Shown here: piece by piece, positions 1-9,886 of the stretch
How positions within the stretch are numbered: position 1 is the first letter of the stretch
Layout: each line of letters starts with the position of its first letter
Assembly (NCBI RefSeq): GCF_002754935.1
Contig: NZ_CP018092.1
Coordinates: 1,116,001 to 1,180,000 of the forward strand
Direction: 5' to 3'
Length of the DNA: 64,000 nucleotides
DNA from: Thermostichus lividus PCC 6715
GTDB taxonomy: Bacteria; Cyanobacteriota; Cyanobacteriia; Thermosynechococcales; Thermosynechococcaceae
The notes under the pieces: generated by a model
Seen by the model: the letters and a program-made list of their open reading frames with translations, nothing else
Database searches by the model: none
What the model was told of the DNA's origin: nothing
Made by a program: the position numbers and the translations under genes

Positions 1-731
1 TAGACGTGGGCTGTGGCATTGGTGGCAGCAGTCGCATTCTGGCACGGGATTATGGCTTCCATGTGACTGGCATTACCATCAGTCCACAGCAAGTAAGACG
101 CGCCCAAGAATTAACACCGCCTGGGGTGAGTGCCCAGTTCCAGGTTGATGATGCCTTGGCACTGTCCTTTCCCGATGCCAGCTTTGATGTGGTCTGGTCG
201 ATTGAAGCAGGGCCGCACATGCCAGATAAAGCGCAGTTTGCTAGAGAGCTATTGCGGGTGCTGAAACCAGGTGGAATTCTAGTGGTCGCCGATTGGAATC
301 AACGGGATGATCGTCGGCTTCCACTCAATTTTTGGGAAAAACTAGTCATGCGGCAACTGCTCGATCAATGGTCGCATCCAGCATTTTCCAGCATTGAGGG
401 ATTTTCAGAATTACTGGAGGCAACGGGACTGGTCGATGGAACTGTAACAACAGCGGACTGGACTGCTGAAACCCTACCCTCATGGCTCGATTCCATCTGG
501 CAAGGCGTTGTCCGTCCAGCCGGAATTGTTCGATTTGGCTTGATCGGGTTGATTAAATCCTTGCGAGAAGTGCCCACCTTCCTGTTGATGCGGCTGGCAT
601 TTGGAGCAGGGCTATGTCGCTTTGGCATGTTTCGGGCGGTACGCGCCAATGTCTCTGCGAGTGAGGCGTTATCTGTGCAGACAAGGGATAGGCTTGCGGG
701 ATTTTCTTACGGAGACGCTGCACGAACATGA
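1..731 (+). CDS. MPBQ/MSBQ methyltransferase, 5'-partial
   Basis: This S-adenosylmethionine-dependent methyltransferase most likely methylates 2-methyl-6-phytyl- and 2-methyl-6-solanesyl-benzoquinol on the way to tocopherol and plastoquinone. The reading frame is open from base 3, so the N-terminus lies outside the window. The first visible residues, DVGCGIGGSSR, are the SAM-binding motif I. VDDALALSFPDASFDVVWS and LLRVLKPGGILVVADW follow as the post-I and motif III regions. From memory the whole visible part closely resembles Synechocystis Sll0418, including the C-terminal segment REVPTFLLMRLAFG, which is a membrane-association region in that family. Gamma-tocopherol methyltransferase is the nearest alternative. 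The stop overlaps the next gene's start (ATGA), so the two are probably co-transcribed. Confidence 0.85.
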   Translation, partial: DVGCGIGGSSRILARDYGFHVTGITISPQQVRRAQELTPPGVSAQFQVDDALALSFPDASFDVVWSIEAGPHMPDKAQFARELLRVLKPGGILVVADWNQRDDRRLPLNFWEKLVMRQLLDQWSHPAFSSIEGFSELLEATGLVDGTVTTADWTAETLPSWLDSIWQGVVRPAGIVRFGLIGLIKSLREVPTFLLMRLAFGAGLCRFGMFRAVRANVSASEALSVQTRDRLAGFSYGDAART

Positions 732-1960
732 GTGAGATGAATGCTCTCGTTCCTGAAAATGCAGCCGATATTACCTATGATGTCATCATTGTTGGTGGTG
801 GCATTGTGGGGTTAGTCCTAGCCTGCGGATTGTTATCTTCGGGTTTGCGGATTGCAATTGTTGAAGCGAAGACACCTCAGCAGGTGGCAGATCGCCTCCG
901 CGCCTACGCCCTGTCGCCCCAGTCTGCCCACATTTTTCGTGCTTTGGGGGTGTGGGAGCAAATTGCGCCGGCGATCGCCCATTTTCCTAAAGTCGTCCTG
1001 TCGGATGCCGACTATCCACACTATGTGGAATTCTTGCCAGATGATATTGGCGAACCTGCTGTCTACTATTGTGCTGAGCATTCTATTCTGGTGCAGGCAC
1101 TTCAACAGAAGGTTGCAACTTGCCCCGCTGTGACCTGCTGGTATGAAACTCAAGTCGTAGAAGTCAGTTATGGCACTGATCGAGCGACTCTGATGCTCAG
1201 CCATTCGCAACAACCAGAACGAACAGTTGCTGTGAATGCAGCCCTCGTCGTGGCGGCTGATGGCGCTAACTCTCAATTGCGAATCGGAGAAGAAATTAAA
1301 ACCATTGGCTGGGATTACTGGCAATCTTGTGTTACAGCCTTTGTCTCACCTGCTCCACCTCACCAAAACATCGCCTATGAGCGGTTTTGGTCAAGTGGTC
1401 CGTTTGCCGTTTTGCCTTTACCTGACAATCGCTGTCAGATTGTTTGGACTGCTCCCCATGCGGAAGCGAGGGCGATCGCTGCTTTGCCATCTACCCAGTT
1501 TATTGCTGAAATGAGTCGTCGCTACGGCAACCAAGCCAGCGACCTTACCTTACTCAGTGCTCCCCTGGTGTTTCCTGTCCGGTTGGTACAGAGTCAAACC
1601 TATTGCAAACCTCGCCTTGCTTTAGTCGGAGATGCCGCCCATTGTTGTCATCCCATTGGCGGACAGGGGCTGAACATGGGCATCCGCGATGCCGCAGCCC
1701 TGGCTCAAGTTCTCCAAACAGCGCAGCAGCAGCAACAGGATCTCGGTAGTTTAGTGGTTTTGAAATCCTACGATCGCTGGCGGCGTTATGAAAACTGGCT
1801 CGTCTTACTCATGACCGATCTGCTCAACCGTACCTTCTCTAACCACTGGTTGCCTCTGGTCACCCTGCGGCGCATTGTCCTGCACGGAATGATCACTTGG
1901 ACTCCTTTGCGGCAATTATTCCTGCGACTCATGACTGGACTCTGGGGCAGACAACCCTAG
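728..1960 (+). CDS. UbiH/Coq6-family FAD-dependent monooxygenase
   Basis: This is a flavoprotein aromatic-ring hydroxylase of the UbiH/UbiF/VisC/Coq6 family, 410 residues, the usual family length. The N-terminal Rossmann FAD motif VGGGIVGL is at about residues 21-28. The second FAD motif, LVGDAAHCCHPIGGQGLNMG, is at about residues 298-317 and includes the GD and the proline-glycine turn typical of the family. The ATG overlaps the methyltransferase stop by four bases; a second ATG lies three codons in. Adjacency to a prenylquinone methyltransferase suggests a substrate in plastoquinone or tocopherol metabolism. That role is inferred; the sequence does not fix the substrate. Confidence 0.85.
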   Translation: MSEMNALVPENAADITYDVIIVGGGIVGLVLACGLLSSGLRIAIVEAKTPQQVADRLRAYALSPQSAHIFRALGVWEQIAPAIAHFPKVVLSDADYPHYVEFLPDDIGEPAVYYCAEHSILVQALQQKVATCPAVTCWYETQVVEVSYGTDRATLMLSHSQQPERTVAVNAALVVAADGANSQLRIGEEIKTIGWDYWQSCVTAFVSPAPPHQNIAYERFWSSGPFAVLPLPDNRCQIVWTAPHAEARAIAALPSTQFIAEMSRRYGNQASDLTLLSAPLVFPVRLVQSQTYCKPRLALVGDAAHCCHPIGGQGLNMGIRDAAALAQVLQTAQQQQQDLGSLVVLKSYDRWRRYENWLVLLMTDLLNRTFSNHWLPLVTLRRIVLHGMITWTPLRQLFLRLMTGLWGRQP

Positions 1961-2337
1961 TTATCGAGTTTTGCACCGCTAGCCGCATTTATCGCCTATT
2001 GATTTGGTGAGTCTGCGGTTGAAGCGATAACTGCGATCGCGCAGTGTTGCCGGAGGCAAATCGCGCCAGCAGCCCAACAAGTCGATGAAGCGGACGGTTG
2101 AGAAATCTTGATTGTGTTGCGGATGTGACTTGCCGCCGCTTATCTTAATCGTTATGTTACACTAAAATAGTAGACCTTAGACCTGTTGGGAAATAACGAG
2201 CAGAATCGCTGAAACCCTTATACAGCATAGCTTTCAAGGATTCCTCGCCAAAATCGCTGAAACGCTTGCCAGGAAGGGCTTCCAAGGCTTTTCAAGCTTA
2301 TTACACAACAACTCTCTTACACTTTTTTTGGAAATTC
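1961..2337. other. Intergenic gap with no recognised gene
   Basis: No open frame with convincing coding character and no tRNA was found. An AT-rich patch at about 2145-2175 could hold the promoter of the downstream exported protein. The near-repeated words AATCGCTGAAAC occur twice, at about 2204 and 2251. Confidence 0.4.
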
Positions 2338-3018
2338 ATGAAAACCAATCGACCTCTTTTATTCTTTACCATTCCATTATTTGCTGTAGTAGCTGCAGCA
2401 GTCACACAGCCTGCTGTCGGGCGACCTCCCGCGCCTTTTCCTCCTAACGGTCTACCTCCAGGCATCACTCCGAGTTATCGTGACCAAGAGCGGGCTTGGC
2501 GTGACATACGCAAAGCGGAAGAGACAGCGTATAGGCTCTCTTTCTTGGCAACACAAGCCTCAATAGCAAGGGCGAGCGATTTGACAAGTTTGGGCAATCG
2601 CCTCCTTAGTGATGCGCGGGGTCTATATGAGGCTGGAAGATACTTTCAAGCGACTGAAACCGCACTTGCTGCCAACAATGTTTATGAAGCCGCCCAAAAC
2701 TTATACGAAGGCCAACTCGGCTATGTTCTGGGTCCTCGTGGGGAAGGAGTACTTACCCGTAGTTACTACGATGCGCCCTATCGAGTGTCAGAGGAGTTGT
2801 ATAGAGCCGATTCAATCATGGCTTACTACAGATCAAACGACAGCACTGTGAGCAATTTACTTCGTTATGCCCGTGAGCTTGCAACACCATCCACATCTCC
2901 AACTGCTTCAATCCCATCCGCTAGTGCGCCTAACCTTAGCATCATGACTAATAATCGGGCAGCAATTCGCGTGGCAAAAGCAGCAATTCATCTGGTGCGA
3001 GCCGCGAACGGATTCTAG
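2338..3018 (+). CDS. Exported protein of unknown function
   Basis: The product has 226 residues when read from the ATG at 2338. A longer reading from a TTG at 2266 adds 24 residues of poor character, so the ATG is preferred. Residues 1-28 look like a Sec signal peptide: KTNR, then a hydrophobic stretch, then a small-residue cleavage site near AVG. The mature part is mostly helical, rich in Ala, Tyr and Arg, and repeats short A-E-L type helices (YRDQERAWRDIRKAEETAYR). It contains no catalytic motif that I recognise. The C-terminal region has a Ser/Pro/Thr-rich linker (PSTSPTASIPSASAP). It stands alone, convergent with ntcA. Confidence 0.65.
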   Translation: MKTNRPLLFFTIPLFAVVAAAVTQPAVGRPPAPFPPNGLPPGITPSYRDQERAWRDIRKAEETAYRLSFLATQASIARASDLTSLGNRLLSDARGLYEAGRYFQATETALAANNVYEAAQNLYEGQLGYVLGPRGEGVLTRSYYDAPYRVSEELYRADSIMAYYRSNDSTVSNLLRYARELATPSTSPTASIPSASAPNLSIMTNNRAAIRVAKAAIHLVRAANGF

Positions 3019-3204
3019 ATTAAGTTAAAGAACAAGTTAATAGGTTGGTAATCCCAGTTTAGTGAATAGCAACCGTATGAGAGAAGATGGTACACAGCTA
3101 AAATCGACTCGTCGTTGCACGTATCAGTCAGGACATCACTTTGTCTAATGTCAAGACTGATTCTGCCTACTGCCGTAGGCGCGGGAACCGTTCTATATCT
3201 CCGT

Positions 3205-3235
3205 CGGGAACGAGCGAGGTTTTATCCGGTTCCCG
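3205..3235. terminator. Hairpin between convergent genes
   Basis: CGGGAAC at 3205-3211 pairs with GTTCCCG at 3229-3235 around a 17-nt loop. It lies in the 241-bp space between two convergent genes, where a bidirectional terminator would be expected. There is no U-run, so factor-independent termination is doubtful. Confidence 0.3.
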
Positions 3236-3259
3236 AACCCTCCGGTTTCTATAAGGGAA

Positions 3260-3925
3260 TTACGTAAACTGCTGGCTCAGCATTAGGGGATTGTGAACCG
3301 TGATTTTCTTCTTGTGAATTGAAATCATATTTTGATCGCGCAGTTCCCCCAGCAAACGAGTTACGGTGACGCGGGTGGAGCCAATCGCCTCGGCGATCGC
3401 CTGATGGGAGAGCTTCAGATCAACTGTCACGCCAGCACTGGTGGGGATGCCAAAATCGCGGCAGAGGATGAGTAAAAAACTCACTAGCCGTGACCCCATA
3501 TCACGGTGGGCAAGGGTTTCAATCATCATTTCTGTCTGTAAAATCCGTGACGATAACCCCTGAATCATAAACATGGGCAGGGAGGGGTCTTCGTGCATGG
3601 CTTTTTCCACCTGTTCAATGGGAACCGCCAGCAACTCCACACTGGTAAAGGCAACGGCATGGTAAAACCGATCCGAGCGGGTACCCGTAATCAGGGACAG
3701 GACGCCAAATACGGTATTCTCCCGCAGCAGCGCCACGGTAATTTCTTCCCCCGCCTCATAGACCCGTGAGAGTTTAACGGCACCTTTGAGCAAAAAATAG
3801 ACCTTTTCCGCTGGATCCCCCGGAAAGAAAATTGTTTTCCCCCGCTCATAGGTTTCAGTTGTGGCAGGAAAAAGCCCACTAGCCATGTGGCGAAAGACGG
3901 TTGCTAATGGTTGTTCTCTATTCAT
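3260..3925 (-). CDS. ntcA: Global nitrogen regulator NtcA
   Basis: NtcA is the CRP/FNR-family transcription factor that responds to 2-oxoglutarate and activates nitrogen-assimilation genes in cyanobacteria. The protein has 221 residues, the usual length. The N-terminal cyclic-nucleotide-binding-like effector domain includes the segment [20 protein letters not shown] long dimerisation helix follows. The C-terminal winged helix carries [20 protein letters not shown] as the DNA-recognition helix-turn-helix. I looked for the NtcA box GTA-N8-TAC in the 155 bp upstream and found no clean match, so autoregulation is not supported here. The gene stands alone on the minus strand. Confidence 0.96.
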   Translation of the reverse strand: MNREQPLATVFRHMASGLFPATTETYERGKTIFFPGDPAEKVYFLLKGAVKLSRVYEAGEEITVALLRENTVFGVLSLITGTRSDRFYHAVAFTSVELLAVPIEQVEKAMHEDPSLPMFMIQGLSSRILQTEMMIETLAHRDMGSRLVSFLLILCRDFGIPTSAGVTVDLKLSHQAIAEAIGSTRVTVTRLLGELRDQNMISIHKKKITVHNPLMLSQQFT

Positions 3926-4080
3926 GACCTACTGTGGCTGTTCGATCCAAGGTAGTGGTTCAGTTGCCTGAGCCTCCCCCGCGTGTGGCATAACGTTCCT
4001 GAAAACAAAACTACACTACCGTTTGCGGAGAGTTTAGCTTTGAGAGATTAGTTAAACGGATTCAGGGGCACTTTTTTGTA

Positions 4081-4776
4081 TCATGACACACATTTTTCCG
4101 AGAGAATTAACGGTGGCCGTCTCAGATAGTACAGTAGTGCCCCTACCAGTGGTAGCACGGTCCACCACCGCCACGGGCGATCGCCCATAGCGCGTCGCGC
4201 CCAATCATCCGGCAACAGGAGCGGAAACAACAGGGATAGCAGGCAAAAGTCAAGGGTCATGACGTGAATAAAGCGGCTAGAGCGCCATTGCTGCCAAAAG
4301 TCGGCCCACTCACCCCAAAGGAGGCCATAGCCGAGAAGTACCATCACTAGAAGTGATAAAAGGATAGCGGTTCCCCGCCACTCCCAGAGTTTGAGACCCT
4401 TGTCCAAGGTGCCGATCACCCGTGGATTGGGTTGGCGCAGCGCAAGGTAGGGCAAGAGGGCAAAGGCACCCACAAGAAAACTAGCAGCCACAAACGGCCA
4501 TGCCGGGAACCGTTGACCGCGGCCATCCACTGCCAAAATGCCAGCGTAGAGAAGAGGCCATACCCCCATCAAATTAAAGAGGCTAACAATCAAGGGGTTA
4601 ATGCCCTGCCAGTCGCCAAGCGCCAAGCGCTGAATCAGCTCCCATGTCTCGGGGCGATCGGGGGGGGCTAAGAACATACTGTAGAGGATAAGGCTGAGCC
4701 ACAGTGCCCCTAAAAAGAAACGGTACCAAGAGGACACGAGCAAACTTGACAGGGTGGAGGGTAACGAGTTGTTCAA
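4081..4776 (-). CDS. Multi-pass membrane protein, unknown function
   Basis: The product has 231 residues with five or six predicted transmembrane segments, for example FFLGALWLSLILYSMFL, a segment around VGAFALLPYLAL, and ILLSLLVMVLLGYGLLW. The N-terminal part resembles cyanobacterial and plastid conserved membrane proteins whose role I cannot name. The reading starts at a TTG at 4776, because no ATG is available near the N-terminus. A GTG about 13 codons later is an alternative. It lies upstream of ntcA on the same strand, 155 bp away, and downstream of psaC by 160 bp, so co-transcription with either is possible but unproven. Confidence 0.6.
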   Translation of the reverse strand: MNNSLPSTLSSLLVSSWYRFFLGALWLSLILYSMFLAPPDRPETWELIQRLALGDWQGINPLIVSLFNLMGVWPLLYAGILAVDGRGQRFPAWPFVAASFLVGAFALLPYLALRQPNPRVIGTLDKGLKLWEWRGTAILLSLLVMVLLGYGLLWGEWADFWQQWRSSRFIHVMTLDFCLLSLLFPLLLPDDWARRAMGDRPWRWWTVLPLVGALLYYLRRPPLILSEKCVS

Positions 4777-4936
4777 TTCTGGCCTGTGTTCAACGAGACG
4801 CTAGAGTGTCCCGCAGTAGGGGATAGTCTTCACTAGTATATTAAAGAATTGTTTCCGGCGTGCAGACACAACAATAGACTTGAGACTCAGTAACCTGTCC
4901 CAAGCCTATGCTCAAAGAAACGTTGGTGCAGCCGCT

Positions 4937-5203
<267 letters not shown>

Positions 5204-5389
5204 TCAGGATACAGGGGTTGCCCTGCGGATGCCGTGCACCAAGGTACTCCCCACGGGACGACAGTAAGGGCAGTCTGGAGATAAATACCGACAATTAGGA
5301 TACCGCAGTGGCTGTAGTCTAAGTTGAGGAGCAGCAACAAACTTCAAAGAATGTAACTTTTTTGTAAAGTCTTATGAGGACTCCCCATT

Positions 5390-6232
5390 ATGTCTCAGGT
5401 GCATCTTAAGGATTACGAGCAAGCTCAGCTAAACGTCATTCGCCGCTGGCTTGCCCATGATGAAGCAGGCATGGCACACCTGTTCGATCCATTCACCACT
5501 GCACTACAGGGGGGAATTGCCCCGTTGTTACCTCCAGAGGGGCTGACGGTTCTCCGTGCTGTGTGCGATCGCCTCCTTGGGGCGGGCCATCAGGAGTGGA
5601 ATCATCTGCGGCGGCAACTCTCGGCAGACCTAGCAGAAATAAAGGATTGGCAAGACTTGCAGCAGCAACCGCTAGAGGTGTGCGATCGCCTGCAAGGACG
5701 GGTACAGGCGATCGCCTTGGGACAGGCCACCGTAGAAGGGCTGCTCACTGCCCCCCTAGAAGGGGTAGGGGAACTGGCGGATGTGGGGCTAACCCTTCTA
5801 GGGGGGCTAAAAACCATTCAGCGAGTTGGGTTATGCTATGGCTTTGGTTCAGCGGCAGTCTTTGAGCAGGAAATTGTTTGGAGCACCTTGGCAACCAGCT
5901 TTGCAGCCACAGCGGTGGAGCGGCAGCATACGCTTGGCAGTCTCTTGGTTCGGGATCCAGACCTACCCCGGCAGACGGTGGCCGAGTTATTGACAGACAC
6001 CGCTCTAGAAACACTCACAGATACCACTGTTGAAGCAGTGTTTGAGCAAGCCATCATCAATTTAAGCGAGGAGCTGAGCGGTGAACTGGTGCCGCTGGTG
6101 GGGGTGGTGTTGGGGGTCGCTGCCAATGACCAATTTGTCATGCAAGTCACGACAACAGCTCGCTACGTCTATCAACTACGGTGGTTGTTGCGTACCTACG
6201 GCGGCAGGGACACCGATCGCGCCGTTAGCTGA
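5390..6232 (+). CDS. EcsC-family protein
   Basis: The product has 280 residues and matches the EcsC protein family, named for a gene in a Bacillus ABC-transporter operon; its biochemical role is unknown. The family core is visible at about residues 120-150: a PLEGVGELADVGLTLLGGLK segment followed by TIQRVGLCYGF. The rest is predicted helical, with hydrophobic stretches near LVPLVGVVLGVAAN that suggest membrane association. It is divergent from psaC and separated by 290 bp from the next gene. That 290-bp space contains only short open frames interrupted by stops. Confidence 0.8.
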   Translation: MSQVHLKDYEQAQLNVIRRWLAHDEAGMAHLFDPFTTALQGGIAPLLPPEGLTVLRAVCDRLLGAGHQEWNHLRRQLSADLAEIKDWQDLQQQPLEVCDRLQGRVQAIALGQATVEGLLTAPLEGVGELADVGLTLLGGLKTIQRVGLCYGFGSAAVFEQEIVWSTLATSFAATAVERQHTLGSLLVRDPDLPRQTVAELLTDTALETLTDTTVEAVFEQAIINLSEELSGELVPLVGVVLGVAANDQFVMQVTTTARYVYQLRWLLRTYGGRDTDRAVS

Positions 6233-6522
6233 TCCCCCAAGTTGCACCTGTTGCTGGATAGCACGCTCACCCATGCCAAAGATCAAGAACAGGTGGGCGG
6301 CTAAAACTGGCTTCAAACTCCGGCTGAACAACTTCCCGTGCCCCCAACTGGTAGAGCAGTTCAATATCGCGATCGCCTTCCCCAACACACCTTACCGCCG
6401 AGCGCCTTTTGCTCAACCTTCAACAAGTGCAGGGCTAGCAGATGCGTTTAGGGGAGAAAAGAGGAGGGCAGGGTATAATTTGGGTAGCAGCCTTGCTCTC
6501 TAGGCATGATGCAGGAGGGGTT

Positions 6523-6738
6523 ATGCCAACCGTACAACACTATTCCCACGAGTTTATTAATCAATTGACCCCCCAAGACGTAGCCGCCCTAGCGCAGCGA
6601 CTAGAGGAGGACGACTACGACACTCCCTTTGCTGCTTTAGAGGATTGGCATCTCTTGCGCTCCTTGGCATTTCAGCGGCCAGAACTTGCAGAACCGTACC
6701 TATACCTTCTTGATTTAGAAGCCTTTGACGAGTCCTAA
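6523..6738 (+). CDS. DUF2555 cyanobacterial protein
   Basis: This 71-residue acidic protein matches the cyanobacteria-restricted DUF2555 family. The conserved core RLEEDDYDTPFAALEDWHLL and the following LAFQRPELAEPYLYLLDLE are visible. The ATG at 6523 is chosen because a strong ribosome-binding sequence, GGAGGGG, ends two bases before TTATG. The longer frame from 6442 adds residues unlike the family. Its 3' end overlaps the start of coaBC by 14 bases, indicating translational coupling. Function is unknown. Confidence 0.85.
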   Translation: MPTVQHYSHEFINQLTPQDVAALAQRLEEDDYDTPFAALEDWHLLRSLAFQRPELAEPYLYLLDLEAFDES

Positions 6739-7942
6739 GGTTGCCCCCCATTTACTGGTGGGGGTGGGCGGTGGTATTGCTGCCTACAAAATCTGTGATG
6801 TTATTTCCACCCAAGTAAAAGCGGGTTGGAGTGTTTCAGCAATTTTGTCAGAAACTGCTGCCCACTTTGTTACGCCTCTCACCCTATCGACCCTCTGTCG
6901 GCGGTCTGTTCTTACGGATGCTGATTTTTGGCACCCCCAAGCGCCCCGGCCACTGCACATTGAGTTAGCGGAAACGGCCACGTTGCTGCTCATTGCCCCG
7001 TTGACGGCGAATACCCTTGCTAAATTAGCCTATGGCTTGGCAGATACCCTGCTGACGAGTACAGTGCTGGCCTCCAACATGCCTATCCTCGTGGCACCGG
7101 CGATGAATACCCGCATGTGGGAGCAGCCCACTGTGCAAGCCCACTGGCAGCAGTTACAGCAGCAGCCTCGCTACCATTGCTTACCCCCAACCCACGGCCG
7201 CCTTGCCTGTGATAGCGTTGGCATGGGCCGCATGGCTGAGACGAGCGAGATTATTGCCTACCTTGATTCCTTGGCGCACACCCACGGCCAGCGAGACCTC
7301 AGTGGCAAGCACTTACTGATTACCGCAGGGGGCACCCGCGAATACTTGGATGCAGTGCGCTTTATCGGCAACCCAGCCACTGGCAAGATGGGGTTAGCGT
7401 TAGCGCGCGCAGCGGTACATCGGGGGGCACGGGTCACGCTGGTTCACGGCATCCTCAGTGAACCAGTGCCACCGCAGGTCACGGCCATTGCTGCTGAAAC
7501 AAGTGAGCAACTGCAAGCGGCGGTGATGCAGGTGTGGCCAACGGCAGATTGGCTGGTGATGGCCGCAGCGGTAGGGGATGTCCGCCCCGCCACCCAGTAC
7601 GCTGGCAAATTACCGAAGGCGCAGCTACCGACGGCGTTGCCCTTAGCCACTATTCCCGATATTTTGACCATGGCTGCCCAAGGTCGCCAGCCCCACCAAC
7701 GGCTGATTGGGTTTGCCGCTCAAACAGGAGACATTGAGCCAGCGGCACGGGCAAAGTTAGCCCACAAAGGTTTAGACCTGATGGTGGCCAATGCAGTAGA
7801 TCAGCCAGGATGTGGCTTTGGCACACAGGAGAATGCGGCTCTTGTCCTCGGCAGTGATGGGCGTTCCCATCGGTTGGCACGGATGCCCAAGTTAATACTG
7901 GCGCATCACATTTTTGATCTAGCGCAGGCATGGCTAACCTGA
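6725..7942 (+). CDS. coaBC: Bifunctional phosphopantothenoylcysteine decarboxylase/synthase
   Basis: CoaBC joins cysteine to 4'-phosphopantothenate and then decarboxylates the product, two steps of coenzyme A synthesis. It has 405 residues. The N-terminal flavin domain (CoaC) shows the active-site HIEL, the LTANTLAKLAYGLADTL segment equivalent to the PASANT motif, PAMNTRMW, and the substrate clamp ACDSVGMGRMAE. The C-terminal CoaB domain begins at about residue 195 with LLITAGGTREYLDAVRFI and contains NPATGKMG. Translation appears to start at TTG 6725 inside the end of the DUF2555 gene. The stop overlaps mutL by 13 bases. Confidence 0.95.
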   Translation: MTSPKVAPHLLVGVGGGIAAYKICDVISTQVKAGWSVSAILSETAAHFVTPLTLSTLCRRSVLTDADFWHPQAPRPLHIELAETATLLLIAPLTANTLAKLAYGLADTLLTSTVLASNMPILVAPAMNTRMWEQPTVQAHWQQLQQQPRYHCLPPTHGRLACDSVGMGRMAETSEIIAYLDSLAHTHGQRDLSGKHLLITAGGTREYLDAVRFIGNPATGKMGLALARAAVHRGARVTLVHGILSEPVPPQVTAIAAETSEQLQAAVMQVWPTADWLVMAAAVGDVRPATQYAGKLPKAQLPTALPLATIPDILTMAAQGRQPHQRLIGFAAQTGDIEPAARAKLAHKGLDLMVANAVDQPGCGFGTQENAALVLGSDGRSHRLARMPKLILAHHIFDLAQAWLT

Positions 7943-9549
7943 AGCAGCAGCTAACGGTGCTTCCTTTACCGCCCCATGTGCAACGGGCGATCGCCGCGGC
8001 GGAAACCCTTGACTCCTTGGCCACCGTGGTGCAGGAGTTGGCCGAAAATGCCCTTGATGCTGGAGCGAGCCGCATTCATGTGCACTGGCACCCCCAACTG
8101 TGGAGTGTAGAGCTGACCGATAATGGCCATGGCATCCGTGTCGTTGACTTACCGCACGTGGCACTCGCTGCCACCACCAGTAAATTGCCCCAGAATGGGG
8201 ATTGGATGCAGGTAACGACCCTTGGCTTTCGCGGCCAAGCTCTGCACAGTCTTGCCCAGATGGCTGAACTCACCATCTGTAGCCGCCATGTCGAGGCAGA
8301 GACAGGTTGGTGGGTTCGCTACGATCGCCACGGACATGTTCAAGCACAACGCCCCCAAGGGATGGCGGTGGGCACCCGTGTCGAAGTGCGACAGCTATTT
8401 CAGGACTGGCCGCAACGGCGACAGGGGCAACAGGCTAAACAGTTGCAGCGGCGACTTCAAGAACTCGCCCTGTGTTCGCCAGCGGTCGCATGGCATGTTC
8501 TGCGCGCCCAAAAACGCTGGTTGCATTGGCCTGCTGTCACCTCCCTTGGCGATCGCCTCCAGCAATTCCTACCACAACTGAATCCCGCAGATTTACGCCA
8601 GTACCAAGATCCCCAAATTGAACTGGTGCTGGGGCTACCGGATCGCCACCATCGCCCTCGCCCTGACTGGCTGGGTGTTGCCATTAACGGTCGCTGGGTC
8701 GAACTCCACAGCCAACCCACATGGCAGCAGATCCTGCTGGAAGCCTTTGGCCGCAGCCTGCCCCGGCAGCGATTTCCCCTGTGCTTGGCTCACCTGCATT
8801 TGCCACCCAGCGCCATTGACTGGAGCGCCCAGCCCCAAAAACGCACCATCTACTTGCGGGATGCCGAGCAATGGCAAGCGCTGCTCAAGGAACGGATTGC
8901 CGACCTGTTGCACTCTCCGGTGACCTTGAGTCCGCCTGCTAGCTACCAACTGCTGAAAACTGCCGAACCAGCGGGACGCTACCGCAGTATTGCCCCCCAG
9001 CCCTCGCTTCAGCACCTGAAAGCCGTGGCTCAATTGCATCAAACCTATATTGTCGTTGAGCAGCAGGATGGGGTATGGCTCATCGAGCAGCACATTGCCC
9101 ATGAGCGGGTACTCTACGAACAAATTGAAGCAGATTGGCAGGTTGTCGAGCTGTCTCAACCTTTACTCATCGAGGCATTAACCCCTGAACAGGTGAACCG
9201 TCTCCAAGAGTGGGGACTCGACATTGTTCCTTTTGGCACCTGCGTTTGGGCGGTGCGTAGCCTGCCCCAGTTGTTGGAGTCTCGCGCAGATGCCACAGCA
9301 GCTCTGCTTGAACTCTCTCAGGTAGCTGATTTAACAGCAGCAAAAGTGGCAGTGGCTTGCCGTAGTGCTCTGCGCAATGGCACCCCCTTATCCTTGCCTG
9401 AAATGCAAACCTTGGTGGATCAGTGGTCTAGCTGTCGCCAACCCCATACCTGTCCCCATGGGCGACCGATTTGCCTACAATTGAGTGAATCGTCGCTTGC
9501 CCGCTTCTTCCGCCGCCATTGGGTGCTGGGCAAGAGTCATGGTCTGTAG
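7930..9549 (+). CDS. mutL: DNA mismatch repair protein MutL
   Basis: MutL couples mismatch recognition by MutS to strand incision. The 539-residue product has the N-terminal GHKL ATPase motifs ELAENALDAGASRI, DNGHGI and TLGFRGQAL. The C-terminal dimerisation domain carries the endonuclease-type motifs ACRSALRNG and CPHGRP. The metal-binding DQHAxxE motif reads EQHIAHE here, with glutamate for aspartate; whether this changes nicking activity is not known from sequence. The ATG at 7930 overlaps the end of coaBC. The linker between domains is short, as in other cyanobacterial MutL proteins I recall. Confidence 0.95.
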   Translation: MANLKQQLTVLPLPPHVQRAIAAAETLDSLATVVQELAENALDAGASRIHVHWHPQLWSVELTDNGHGIRVVDLPHVALAATTSKLPQNGDWMQVTTLGFRGQALHSLAQMAELTICSRHVEAETGWWVRYDRHGHVQAQRPQGMAVGTRVEVRQLFQDWPQRRQGQQAKQLQRRLQELALCSPAVAWHVLRAQKRWLHWPAVTSLGDRLQQFLPQLNPADLRQYQDPQIELVLGLPDRHHRPRPDWLGVAINGRWVELHSQPTWQQILLEAFGRSLPRQRFPLCLAHLHLPPSAIDWSAQPQKRTIYLRDAEQWQALLKERIADLLHSPVTLSPPASYQLLKTAEPAGRYRSIAPQPSLQHLKAVAQLHQTYIVVEQQDGVWLIEQHIAHERVLYEQIEADWQVVELSQPLLIEALTPEQVNRLQEWGLDIVPFGTCVWAVRSLPQLLESRADATAALLELSQVADLTAAKVAVACRSALRNGTPLSLPEMQTLVDQWSSCRQPHTCPHGRPICLQLSESSLARFFRRHWVLGKSHGL

Positions 9550-9886
9550 GCCATACCTCACCCTTGGCTGTCAAGTGGGATTTCCCGACATGACTTGCCT
9601 AGAATGCCGAAATTGCAACAAAGCGTAATACCCCTTAAGGTAAGGACGGAACAACACTGCCTAAGCTTTAGCGGCTAGCTGGTGACTGTGGTGCAGTTAT
9701 TTTAGGCAAGTTGTTTACCGCTGGCGATCGTGATGGAGTTCGATGTGGCAACAGTGTAAAAATCCCTGCCACATCTATTACTCGAGATAGCTATATCATT
9801 TGATTTCTTGATCTTAACCGAGCAACGGTTCGTTTGTTCATTCGTGAGTGGATTGGCAACTTGCCGAGTTTTAAGGAGGCATAAGG
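9550..9886. other. Intergenic region upstream of a glycosyltransferase
   Basis: This 337-bp stretch holds no supported gene or tRNA. The last part is AT-rich and presumably carries the promoter of the next gene. A strong ribosome-binding sequence, AAGGAGG, lies at 9872-9878. Confidence 0.4.

Noticed and set aside
3926-4080. NtcA autoregulatory box upstream of ntcA
   Set aside because: No GTA-N8-TAC with acceptable flanks was found on either strand.
6233-6522. Possible gene fragment after the EcsC gene
   Set aside because: Frames read KLHLLLDSTLTHAKDQEQV and then hit stops; no family resemblance, so it is treated as non-coding.
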